This document shows positions 25,161 through 34,423 of a DNA stretch of 64,000 bases, one piece after another. Both the position numbers and the translations under genes were made by a program. This DNA is from Pseudobdellovibrionaceae bacterium (lineage in GTDB: Bacteria; Bdellovibrionota; Bdellovibrionia; Bdellovibrionales; JAMPXM01). The notes beneath the pieces are model-generated. The model had not been told where the DNA came from. It made no database searches and worked only from the letters and a program-made list of their open reading frames with translations. The number at the start of each line of letters is the position of its first letter. Positions within the stretch are counted from its first letter, which is position 1. Where the stretch lies: NCBI GenBank assembly GCA_021463345.1, contig JAJTYM010000017.1, forward strand, positions 1 through 64,000, in the 5' to 3' direction.

Positions 25161-26564
25161 TCAAACCGAGGCATCGGGCGGGCGCAGGCCTTTTTTCTTG
25201 ATCTTCTCGACGAGCGTCGTGCGGTTGAGTTTCAAGAGCACGGCCGCTTGATTTCGGTTCCAGCCGGTTTTTTCGAGCGCTTGCAGGATCAGGGCGTTCT
25301 CGTACGCGTCGACCGCGGAATTGAAATCCATGCCGTTTTCGGGGATCTCGATCTGATCGACCGGAGCGAGCGCCGGGAGCGCCGCTCTGGCGCGATAGTG
25401 CTCCGGCAGGTCGGAGGTCTCGATCGTTCCGTTGCCCTTGAGGATCGCGAGGCGCTCGACCAGGTTTTCGAGCTCGCGGATGTTCCCCGGCCACGGGTAG
25501 TCCATGAGCAGCTCCATCGCGTCTGGCGCGACGCCTTGGAGGTTGCGGCCTTTGCCGGAATTGAAGTGGTGGATGAAATGGTGGAGGAGGAAGGGTATGT
25601 CCGAGCGCCGTTGCTTGAGCGAGGGGATGCGGATCGGGATCACGTTCAGGCGGTAGAACAGGTCCTCGCGGAACTGGCCCTTGGCCACGGCGCGCTCGAG
25701 GTCGACGTTGGTCGCCGCGATCACGCGCGCGTTGGCGATCTGGGTTTTGGCGGAACCGACCGGGTCGAAGCGGCGCTCCTGCAGGACGCGCAGGAGCTTC
25801 ACTTGGAGGTTGAGCGGGAGCTCGCCGATTTCGTCGAGGAAGATCGTGCCGCCGCTGGCCAGTTCGAAGCGGCCGGCGCGGTTGGCGATCGCCCCGGTGA
25901 AGGCGCCCTTGACGTGGCCGAAGAGCTCGCTTTCCAGCAATTCGGCCGGGATCGCGCCGCAGTTGACCGGGATGAACGGCTTGTTGGCCCGGGGCGAGTT
26001 GTAGTGGATCGCCTTGGCGACCAGTTCTTTGCCGGTGCCGCTTTCGCCGGTGACGAGCACGGTCGAATCGGAGTCGGCCACGCGTTCGACCATCTCGAGC
26101 ACGTGGCGGATCTCCCCGCTCTGGCCGATGATGTTGTCGAAGCGGTACTTGCGGTGGAGCTCGGAGCGGAGCTGCTGGTTCTCTTGAGCCAGCAATTTAT
26201 GCGAGAGGGCGCGCGCGGCGATGTTGAGCAGCTCTTCCATGTTGAACGGCTTGGTGACGAAGTGGAAAGCGCCGCTTTGGGTGGCGCGCACGGCCGTCTC
26301 GATCGTCGCGTGCCCGGTGAGGATCATCACTTGGATCGCGGGATGCAGCGTCTTCAGGCGCGTCATCAGGTCGATGCCGTCGCCGTCGGGCAGGCGCAGG
26401 TCCACGATCGCCAGGTCCAAGGACTGATCGCTCCCGGCGAGGATCTCCGCTTCGCGGAGAGTGCTCGCCGTGATGACTTGGAACCCCTGGCGGTCCAGCA
26501 CCCGGAAGAGCGCCGTTCGCAAACTGGATTCGTCGTCGACGATCAGAATTCGTTGAGCCCGCAT
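25161..26564 (-). CDS. NtrC-family sigma-54-dependent response regulator
   Basis: This 467-aa regulator activates sigma-54 promoters after phosphorylation. The receiver (about 1-120) has Asp10/11 in VDDE, the phospho-acceptor in VDLRLPD (Asp55), Thr in MILTGH and Lys in FVTKPF. The AAA+ domain follows, with Walker A GESGTGKE, the sigma-54 contact GAFTGA and Walker B FLDEIG. A Fis-type helix-turn-helix ends it (NRNQAAVLLKLNRTTLVEK). ATG 26564 has AGGAAGG about 10 nt upstream. The frame runs on to 26870, but without family resemblance. The partner is very likely the kinase gene just upstream. Targets are unknown. Confidence 0.93.
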   Translation of the reverse strand: MRAQRILIVDDESSLRTALFRVLDRQGFQVITASTLREAEILAGSDQSLDLAIVDLRLPDGDGIDLMTRLKTLHPAIQVMILTGHATIETAVRATQSGAFHFVTKPFNMEELLNIAARALSHKLLAQENQQLRSELHRKYRFDNIIGQSGEIRHVLEMVERVADSDSTVLVTGESGTGKELVAKAIHYNSPRANKPFIPVNCGAIPAELLESELFGHVKGAFTGAIANRAGRFELASGGTIFLDEIGELPLNLQVKLLRVLQERRFDPVGSAKTQIANARVIAATNVDLERAVAKGQFREDLFYRLNVIPIRIPSLKQRRSDIPFLLHHFIHHFNSGKGRNLQGVAPDAMELLMDYPWPGNIRELENLVERLAILKGNGTIETSDLPEHYRARAALPALAPVDQIEIPENGMDFNSAVDAYENALILQALEKTGWNRNQAAVLLKLNRTTLVEKIKKKGLRPPDASV

Positions 26565-26870
26565 CGGCACGTTCCTTCCTTGGTTCGCCCTCATCCCCGT
26601 CGTGGAGATGCTTTCGGGATTCGGCCACCCGACCTCGGTTCCCGTCGTTGACCACCGCCGCCGACTCCAGTCGACTTTCTTTGTCGGCGCCCGTCGTCGA
26701 TGGCGCCTGGCGCGGTGGCGGAAATTGTCGGCTTGATTCAATGGTACGGGCTTCGCTTTGGCGGTGTCAAATTTGCGCGTCAAAAAATTGGTCCTGGAAT
26801 CCGCTGCTGGAAGGCGGAACCGGACCCGTTGGGTGAAAATCCCGTGAAGCGCGCACGGGCCGTCGCGCAC
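26565..26870. other. 306-bp gap between kinase and regulator genes
   Basis: No gene is supported here. The length is large for a kinase-regulator operon and suggests the regulator has its own promoter (see 26741-26770). It is more AT-rich around 26730-26790. Confidence 0.5.
26741..26770 (-). promoter_or_regulatory. Possible sigma-70 promoter for the NtrC-type regulator
   Basis: On the minus strand TTGACA, 18 nt, TACCAT sits about 175 bp before the regulator start. The -35 is perfect and the -10 matches TATAAT at four positions. Such matches can occur by chance. Confidence 0.32.
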
Positions 26871-28823
26871 TTATCCGTTTTTTTCTTCGGCGGCCCCGTC
26901 GCCGCCGCCGCTCTTCGTCCGGCTGGACTCCGATCCGGGGATCGTGAATCGCACCGTCGTGCCGACCTCCGGACGGGAAGAAATTTCCAGGTCGCCGCCG
27001 TGATCGCGGATGATCTGCGACGCGACCGTCAAGCCCAGCCCCGGGTTCCGGGACGGATCCTTGGTCGTGTACAGAGGATCGAGCACCCGGTCCTTCAGCC
27101 GCGGCTCGAAACCGACGCCGTTGTCGCGGATCTCGACGACATGGCCCGCCCGCGTTCGCTCGATGCGGACACCGATCTCGCCGCGGCTCCCGGGCGCGCT
27201 CGCCTTCAGTCTCTCGGCGATCGCCTCCTGCGCGTTCTGAAGGAAGTTGCGGACCGCCTGCGCGAGGAAATTGAACTGGCCGTCGACGAACGCGGCCTCC
27301 GGAGGGAAGTCGAGCGCCACGCGGATGCCCATCGCCCGCGTCTGCAGCTCGGTGATCTTGAGGGCTTGCTCGACGGCTTCGCGCAGGTCGACGGCGCGAG
27401 GCCCGTCGCCCGAGGATTTGCGCGTGAAGCCGAGCAGGCTTTTGACGATCTCGCGGCAGCGGAGCGCGCCGCGCTCCATCTCCAGGACATCCTCGTAGCA
27501 AGGCTCGTCGCCTTTCAAATCCATGCGGATGAGCTGCAGGAACGAGAGCATGCCGCCGAGCGGGTTGTTGAGCTCGTGAGCGATGCTCGAGCCGATCACG
27601 CCGAGCTCGGCCATCTTGGCGCTTTCCAGGATCTGGCGCTCGAGCCGGAGCTGGGCCGAGACGTCGCGGTACATGTTCACGTAAAGGAGCGAATCGGACG
27701 GTTTGAAGCGGATCTCCTGGCTGAACACGTCGTAGATGACGTTGTCGCCGCCGGTGGTCCGCGCGGGCTTCAGCCGGAAGTTCGAGCCGACGGCGCAGTT
27801 CTCGCACGGCGACTTGCGGCCGAAGAGCGCCTCGTGGCATTTGCGGCCGATCAGGCGTTCGGGGCCGAGGCCGGAGCGCTCGGCGAAGGCGCGGTTGATC
27901 CGCTGCACGGCGTAGGTCCCGTCGATCAGGCAAACCGGGTCGAGGATCGCGTCGAAGGTCGCTTCCCACTGGTGCTTGAGCGTCTCGCTCTGCTTGAGTT
28001 TGGCGAGGCGGCCGATGGCCAGCGAGACGGCGTCGGCGATCTGCGAGAGGAACCCGGTCTCGTCCCGGGTGAAAGCGGCGCCGGTTTCGCGGGCGAAATA
28101 GATGCGTCCGAGTTCGTCTTTGCCGCGCATCAGGGGAGCGCTGTACAGGGTCGCGAGGCTCTTGTCGAGCTTGCCCGGTTCGAGCAGCGTCTGCGCGCGG
28201 AAGAGGATGCGGATCCAGGAAAGCCCCAGCGCGCCCGAGAGCGCGTCGATCGTGAGCCGCTCCATGCCGGCGACCGAGGTCGCGCGGTGGACGGCGACGA
28301 GCGCGCGGTGCAGGGCCTCCACGCGGTGGTTGGTGCCGAGCAGTTTGCGGCGCGCGTCTTCGAGGAACCGCTGGCGCCTGTCGACGCGGCCTTCGAGCTC
28401 GGCCGTGAGTTTGTGCAGGCTTTCGTTCTGCTCGTTGACGAGGCTCAGGAGTTTCGCGTTCTGGCGGATGAGGTTGTACTCCTCGAGAGCCTCGCGCACC
28501 GTGCGCTCGAACTGTGCGTCCTCGTAGCCCGCGAGGATCTTGAAGACGTTGCCCTTGTTGATCATCCGGCGCAGTCGCTCGGGCGGGGCCTCGTTCTGGA
28601 TGATCACGCGCTGGCTCAAGGGGGCCGCCGCGTTGAGCCCGTCGAGGAAACGCAAACCCTCCCCGTCTCCGTCCGCGTCGCTCGGCAGGGCCACGACCTG
28701 GTACGGGAATTCGGCCGCCATGGCGGCGGCGGTCCTGAAGTCGGGAGCGAAGTCGGCGCCGAAGCCGACGGCCGCCGGATTCGGGTGACGGACGACCAGG
28801 ACGGAAGACCTTAAAGTCGGCAT
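26871..28823 (-). CDS. Sensor histidine kinase with pseudo-receiver, GAF and PAS domains
   Basis: This 650-aa protein appears cytoplasmic, with no membrane segment seen. The first 130 residues look like a receiver that has lost its phospho-acceptor: the late segment MINKGNVFKILAGYEDAQF matches the end of receivers, but the Lys-Pro pair is gone. A coiled stretch, a GAF-like region and a PAS domain with CHEALFGRKSPCENCAVGS follow. The HisKA box is IAHELNNPLGGMLSFLQLI and the ATPase has NFLQNAQEAI, DNGVGF and GLGLTVASQI. It should phosphorylate the NtrC-type regulator downstream. ATG 28823 overlaps the HAD gene by 13 bp, indicating one transcript. The Cys cluster in the PAS could bind a metal or sense redox, but this is inference. 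Confidence 0.9.
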   Translation of the reverse strand: MPTLRSSVLVVRHPNPAAVGFGADFAPDFRTAAAMAAEFPYQVVALPSDADGDGEGLRFLDGLNAAAPLSQRVIIQNEAPPERLRRMINKGNVFKILAGYEDAQFERTVREALEEYNLIRQNAKLLSLVNEQNESLHKLTAELEGRVDRRQRFLEDARRKLLGTNHRVEALHRALVAVHRATSVAGMERLTIDALSGALGLSWIRILFRAQTLLEPGKLDKSLATLYSAPLMRGKDELGRIYFARETGAAFTRDETGFLSQIADAVSLAIGRLAKLKQSETLKHQWEATFDAILDPVCLIDGTYAVQRINRAFAERSGLGPERLIGRKCHEALFGRKSPCENCAVGSNFRLKPARTTGGDNVIYDVFSQEIRFKPSDSLLYVNMYRDVSAQLRLERQILESAKMAELGVIGSSIAHELNNPLGGMLSFLQLIRMDLKGDEPCYEDVLEMERGALRCREIVKSLLGFTRKSSGDGPRAVDLREAVEQALKITELQTRAMGIRVALDFPPEAAFVDGQFNFLAQAVRNFLQNAQEAIAERLKASAPGSRGEIGVRIERTRAGHVVEIRDNGVGFEPRLKDRVLDPLYTTKDPSRNPGLGLTVASQIIRDHGGDLEISSRPEVGTTVRFTIPGSESSRTKSGGGDGAAEEKNG

Positions 28824-29518
28824 GCCGTGTCCAGATCCCCGATCCTCCGGATCTCGTAATCCGGCGTCTCGAGAGGGTTGCTCGGGAGCATGTGCGCGTA
28901 TTCGCCCGTGCGGACCCAGCAGGTGTCCCAGCCGATTTTCTTGGCCATCGCGATGTCGGTGTCGACGCGGTTGCCGACCGAGAGGAACTCGCGCGGGTCG
29001 CCCCCTTCGATCCGCAGGATCTCGCGGAACGCGTCGGTCTTGCCCTGGCCGCGGCTCGGGTCGACGAAGAGCGCGCGTTTGAAGAGGCGTTCGATCCCGA
29101 GGCGGGAGACCTTCTGCCTTTGCGTGCCCTCGTCGCCGGCGGTCACGAGGTAAATCGAGTAACGGGGCGCCAGCCGTTCGAGGGTCGCTCGAGCCCCTTC
29201 GAACAGCGCCAGGTCGGGGCCGACGTCGCGTTGATGGAACGCCCGAAAACCCGCGTCGGCCACCCGGCCCGGAGAAGAGCCCGGGTGCACGCCGAACACG
29301 TCGATTAGGTGGCGGTAGACGTCGCCGCGCGGTTCCCTTGAGATGTAGCGCGCGCGTTCGACGAAACATTCGGCGGGGCCCGCGTGGAGGCCCGCTTCGA
29401 TCATCGCCTGGCACGCCTCGCGGGCGGCGGCGGGGACGAGTCGGCCGTTGGTGTCAAGGAGGGTGTCGTCGAGATCGAAGGCGATGCAGCGGTATCGGGC
29501 GCCGGGCGTTCCGCTCAT
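28811..29518 (-). CDS. HAD-superfamily phosphatase
   Basis: This 235-aa HAD hydrolase is of the small-molecule phosphatase type. Motif I is FDLDDTLLDT with both Asp, motif II is the Thr in YLVTAGDEG, motif III is the Lys in GQGKTDAF, and motif IV is VGNRVDTDIAMAKKIGW. The substrate is unknown. Its start codon overlaps the stop of the upstream peptidase gene (ATGA), and its end overlaps the kinase gene, so the three are translationally linked. Confidence 0.88.
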   Translation of the reverse strand: MSGTPGARYRCIAFDLDDTLLDTNGRLVPAAAREACQAMIEAGLHAGPAECFVERARYISREPRGDVYRHLIDVFGVHPGSSPGRVADAGFRAFHQRDVGPDLALFEGARATLERLAPRYSIYLVTAGDEGTQRQKVSRLGIERLFKRALFVDPSRGQGKTDAFREILRIEGGDPREFLSVGNRVDTDIAMAKKIGWDTCWVRTGEYAHMLPSNPLETPDYEIRRIGDLDTACRL

Positions 29519-30222
29519 CGCGCGCTCCCGTCGAGGAAAATCTCTTTCATGCCGGAGGCGAAGCGCGGCCAGACGGGCGCGAGGTCCGCGAGCCCCTCCT
29601 GCTCCTCGATGCAGATGACCGGGATCCCCAGGTCGCCCCAACCGTACCGGCTCAGGCTCCCGGGCGTCGGGTAGCCGACGGTGTCGACGACACGGTAGCC
29701 GCTCGCGCGGCCGAGTCGCTCGGCGTCGGCGAGGCCGGCGGCGCCCGTGCAGATCACCATGGGGTTCCAGGAGTGGCAGTGGATCACGAGCCGCGGGCGC
29801 AGGCCGAGAAGGAGCCCCACCACGCCCTGGATCTCGAGTTCGCTCGCCGGGCTGGGGCCGGGGAAGTAGCGTTCCTTGTCGGCGGCCGGCGACCAATCGC
29901 TCGATGGGTAGTTGCGGTTGAGGTCCACGCCGCGCGCGTTCACGCGGCGGCGCTTTTCGTATCCATCGACGTTCAGGCAGGGGATCAGGACCCACGGAGC
30001 CAGGCGCGCGCCGCGCCCGGCGTCGCATTCGCTCCTGAGCCAGGAGAGCGCGCCTTCGGCGAGGGCGACGCCTTCGGGTTCGTCGCCGTGGATCCCGCCC
30101 ATCAGCAGGATCGGGCGCTCGTCCCTGAGTTCCGCGAGCGGGCGGCTCGAACAGAGAGCGATCGGCGTTCCCGTCGCGGTTTTTTTCCAACTCTCTGTGG
30201 TGAAAAAGTAACGGGAATTCAA
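29515..30222 (-). CDS. M14-family zinc carboxypeptidase, MpaA-like
   Basis: This 235-aa zinc peptidase resembles murein tripeptide amidase MpaA. The zinc ligands are His and Glu in GGIHGDEPEG and His in LVIHCHSWN. The substrate-binding DLNRNYPS and a possible catalytic Glu in VICIEEQEG are also present. It lacks a signal peptide, so it would act on recycled wall peptides in the cytoplasm. The start is TTG 30222, with AAGGG about 10 nt upstream, and it lies inside an inverted repeat. It is first in an operon with a HAD phosphatase and a sensor kinase, and divergent from glmU, a gene of wall-precursor supply. Confidence 0.82.
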   Translation of the reverse strand: MNSRYFFTTESWKKTATGTPIALCSSRPLAELRDERPILLMGGIHGDEPEGVALAEGALSWLRSECDAGRGARLAPWVLIPCLNVDGYEKRRRVNARGVDLNRNYPSSDWSPAADKERYFPGPSPASELEIQGVVGLLLGLRPRLVIHCHSWNPMVICTGAAGLADAERLGRASGYRVVDTVGYPTPGSLSRYGWGDLGIPVICIEEQEGLADLAPVWPRFASGMKEIFLDGSAR

Positions 30223-30245
30223 GTGTGTACCGCCCTTCTTGAATT
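30216..30245. promoter_or_regulatory. Inverted repeat in the divergent peptidase/glmU promoter region
   Basis: AATTCAAG and CTTGAATT form a perfect 8-bp dyad with a 14-nt centre. It covers the TTG start of the peptidase gene and lies 46 bp before glmU. It could be an operator for both directions or an mRNA hairpin hiding the start codon. No regulator is identified. Confidence 0.35.
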
Positions 30246-30290
30246 TACGGGAACCTTGACCCCCTGTCGAGGGAGGGATAGCTTCAGGCG

Positions 30291-31715
30291 ATGAATCCCA
30301 AGGAGTTTTCCGTCGTCGTCCTGGCCGCGGGCAAAGGCACGCGAATGAAGTCGCCCCTGCCGAAAGTCCTGCATCCGGTGGCGGGAGTCCCCATCATCAA
30401 AAAAGTGATCGATGCCGCGCGCGGCGCGGGCGCCGGGGAGGTCCGGGTCGTCGTTGGTTACGGCGAGGCGTTGGTCCGCAAGGTCGTCGAACCGCTGCGG
30501 GTGACGTGTTTCCCGCAACAGAGCCAGCGCGGCACCGCGGACGCCGTGCGTTCGGCCGACCCGACGTCGTTGCAAGGGACCGTGATGATCTGCAACGGCG
30601 ACCATCCGTTGATCGAAGCGGCGGATTTCGCCGGGATCCTGCGCGAGTTCGCGGAAACCCAGGCGTCGCTCGCGGTCGTTTCGGCCGAACTGAAAGCGCC
30701 CGGTTCCATGGGGCGCATCGTCCGCCACAAAGGCGATCTGCGCGCCATCGTCGAAGCCCCGGACGCGTCGAGCGAGACGCTCAAGATCCGCGAAGTCAAC
30801 GCCGGCATTTACGTCGTCAATGCGGACGCGCTCAACAGGTACCTCCCCGAGATCCAGGACCATAACGCGAAAAACGAGTTCTACCTCACCGATATCGTGA
30901 GCCTCGCGATCGAAGCCGGCGAGAAAGTCGTCGCGATCAAAGCGCGCAAACAGGTCGCCGCCGGGGTGAACACGCAAGGCGAGCTCGCGCGCGCGACTCG
31001 CGCGCTTTTCGCGCGCAAGAACCGCGCGCTCATGGACGCGGGCGTCCTGATGATCGACCCGAGGTCGATTTACGTCGAGGACGACTGCGAAGTCGGCCCC
31101 GCGACCGTGATCTACCCGGGCGCCTACCTGCGGGGGAAAACCTCGGTCGGCGCGTACTGCGTGATCGAGCCGAATTGCTACCTCGCGCACACGCGGGTCG
31201 AGGACGGCGCGCAGATCAAGGCGAACAGCCATCTCGAGAGCGCCGTCGTGCGGGCCAAAGCGTCGGTCGGCCCGTTCGCGCGCCTCCGTCCCGGGACCGA
31301 GATCGGGACCGAAGCCCATGTGGGCAACTTCGTGGAAATGAAGAAAGTGAAGTTCGGCGCGCGCTCGAAGGCCGGGCACCTGACCTATCTCGGCGACGCG
31401 ACCGTCGGCGAAGACGTGAACATCGGTTGCGGCACGATCACCTGCAATTACGCCCCTGACCGCCAAAAGTACCGGACGGTCATCGGCGACCGCGCCTTCG
31501 TCGGCAGCGACACGCAGTTCGTGGCGCCGGTCGAGATCGGCGCCGACGCCGTGATCGGGTCGGGGTCGACGATCACCAAGGACGTGCCGCCCAAGGCGTT
31601 GGCCGTCGCGCGAGGCAAACAGGTCGTCAAGGAGAACTGGGTTTCCAAAACGCCGGCGCCCGTCTCCGAAGACGGATCGGAAGACGCGTCGGAAGATGCG
31701 CCGAGAGGAAAGTGA
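30291..31715 (+). CDS. glmU: Bifunctional GlcN-1-P acetyltransferase / UDP-GlcNAc pyrophosphorylase
   Basis: GlmU makes UDP-GlcNAc for peptidoglycan and lipopolysaccharide. The N-terminal uridylyltransferase domain has LAAGKGTRMKSPLPKVLHP and CNGDHPLI. The C-terminal left-handed beta-helix acetyltransferase has RLRPGTEIGTEAHVGNFVE and GCGTITCNYA. The length (474 aa) is close to the usual 455-460, with a short acidic tail added (SEDGSEDASEDAPRGK). ATG 30291 has GAGGGAGGG upstream. glmS starts 3 bp after its stop, so hexosamine synthesis is one operon. Confidence 0.96.
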   Translation: MNPKEFSVVVLAAGKGTRMKSPLPKVLHPVAGVPIIKKVIDAARGAGAGEVRVVVGYGEALVRKVVEPLRVTCFPQQSQRGTADAVRSADPTSLQGTVMICNGDHPLIEAADFAGILREFAETQASLAVVSAELKAPGSMGRIVRHKGDLRAIVEAPDASSETLKIREVNAGIYVVNADALNRYLPEIQDHNAKNEFYLTDIVSLAIEAGEKVVAIKARKQVAAGVNTQGELARATRALFARKNRALMDAGVLMIDPRSIYVEDDCEVGPATVIYPGAYLRGKTSVGAYCVIEPNCYLAHTRVEDGAQIKANSHLESAVVRAKASVGPFARLRPGTEIGTEAHVGNFVEMKKVKFGARSKAGHLTYLGDATVGEDVNIGCGTITCNYAPDRQKYRTVIGDRAFVGSDTQFVAPVEIGADAVIGSGSTITKDVPPKALAVARGKQVVKENWVSKTPAPVSEDGSEDASEDAPRGK

Positions 31716-31718
31716 GCC

Positions 31719-33602
<1,884 letters not shown>

Positions 33603-33621
33603 ACGCGCCGATCCTTGATTT

Positions 33622-33642
33622 GAGCCCCGGGCCTGGGGCCTC
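33622..33642. terminator. Shared hairpin between convergent glmS and an exported-protein gene
   Basis: GAGCCCC pairs with GGGGCCTC (one bulge) around GGGCCT in the 47-bp gap between convergent genes. It could serve both directions but lacks T runs. Confidence 0.35.
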
Positions 33643-33649
33643 GGCCTGA

Positions 33650-34195
33650 TCAGTCGACTTTCGAACCGCCGCCGGCCCCGTTGTCGCCGTCGTCGGAAAT
33701 GAACGGGCGGACCCAGTCCAGGATCGAGTGGGCGATCGCGCCCACGGCTTTGTCGTTGTCCGTGGGTTTGTCCTTGCCGAGATGTCCCACCACGACGGAC
33801 TGCGAGCTCTCGCTGAGCTGTTGCGGGGCACCGTCGTTCATCAAGCGGTTGCAGGCGTCCCTGGCTCCCGGGGCTTTGGAGTAGCACTCGATGAGGGTGA
33901 CCGCGTCGCCGAGCATGATGACGATCCGCAGGCCTGCGTTCTCGTCCGCCTTGATCGCGGTTTCGAGCGCGGCGATGTTTTTGTCCTTTTGATCGCAGAA
34001 CTTCGGTTGCGCGGTTTTGGGTTGGAGCAGGCAGAGCAGGCCGGCCTTGCCCTTGGCGTCCTTCAAGGACTCGGTTTGCGCCTTGCTGAGGGTTTTCGGC
34101 GCCGTCTTCGCCCCCTTCGCTCCGGCGTCGGGAGCGGGAAGAAGGGCGAGGAGCGCGATCGAGACGAAGGCGGCGGCGAATCGTTTGTGTTTCAT
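33650..34195 (-). CDS. Exported protein of unknown function with conserved-looking Cys
   Basis: This 181-aa protein has a signal peptide (MKHKRFAAAFVSIALLALLP, cleavage near DAGAKG). The mature part is Lys/Ala-rich at first, contains four Cys (LLCLLQ, FCDQKD, IECYSK, ACNRLM) that could form two disulfides, and ends in an acidic Gly-rich tail. I recognise no family. It is a single gene, convergent with glmS and divergent from the next large gene, with no operon partner. Confidence 0.7.
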   Translation of the reverse strand: MKHKRFAAAFVSIALLALLPAPDAGAKGAKTAPKTLSKAQTESLKDAKGKAGLLCLLQPKTAQPKFCDQKDKNIAALETAIKADENAGLRIVIMLGDAVTLIECYSKAPGARDACNRLMNDGAPQQLSESSQSVVVGHLGKDKPTDNDKAVGAIAHSILDWVRPFISDDGDNGAGGGSKVD

Positions 34196-34423
34196 GAGTC
34201 CAGCGTAGCAACCGGTCGCTGGAACGAAAAGCCCAGATATGAGGGCCCGGTATGAAGGGTTCGCGCCGCCGCGGATGGGCTCAGGCCGATTTTGGCGCCG
34301 CGCCTGTCGACGGAGTCGACAGGCGGCCCGTTCGGAGGCCGGGATTCACCGAGTCTTTTCGAGACTTTGCCTGTTCGGAGCCGGGATCGGGCGGTGGACC
34401 TCCGGTTGCAACTTCGTCGTGCG

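Noticed and set aside
26747-26780. Possible sigma-54 promoter (TGGC ... TTGC)
   Set aside because: The GG-to-GC spacing is 13 rather than 10 bp and the orientation is away from the regulator gene.
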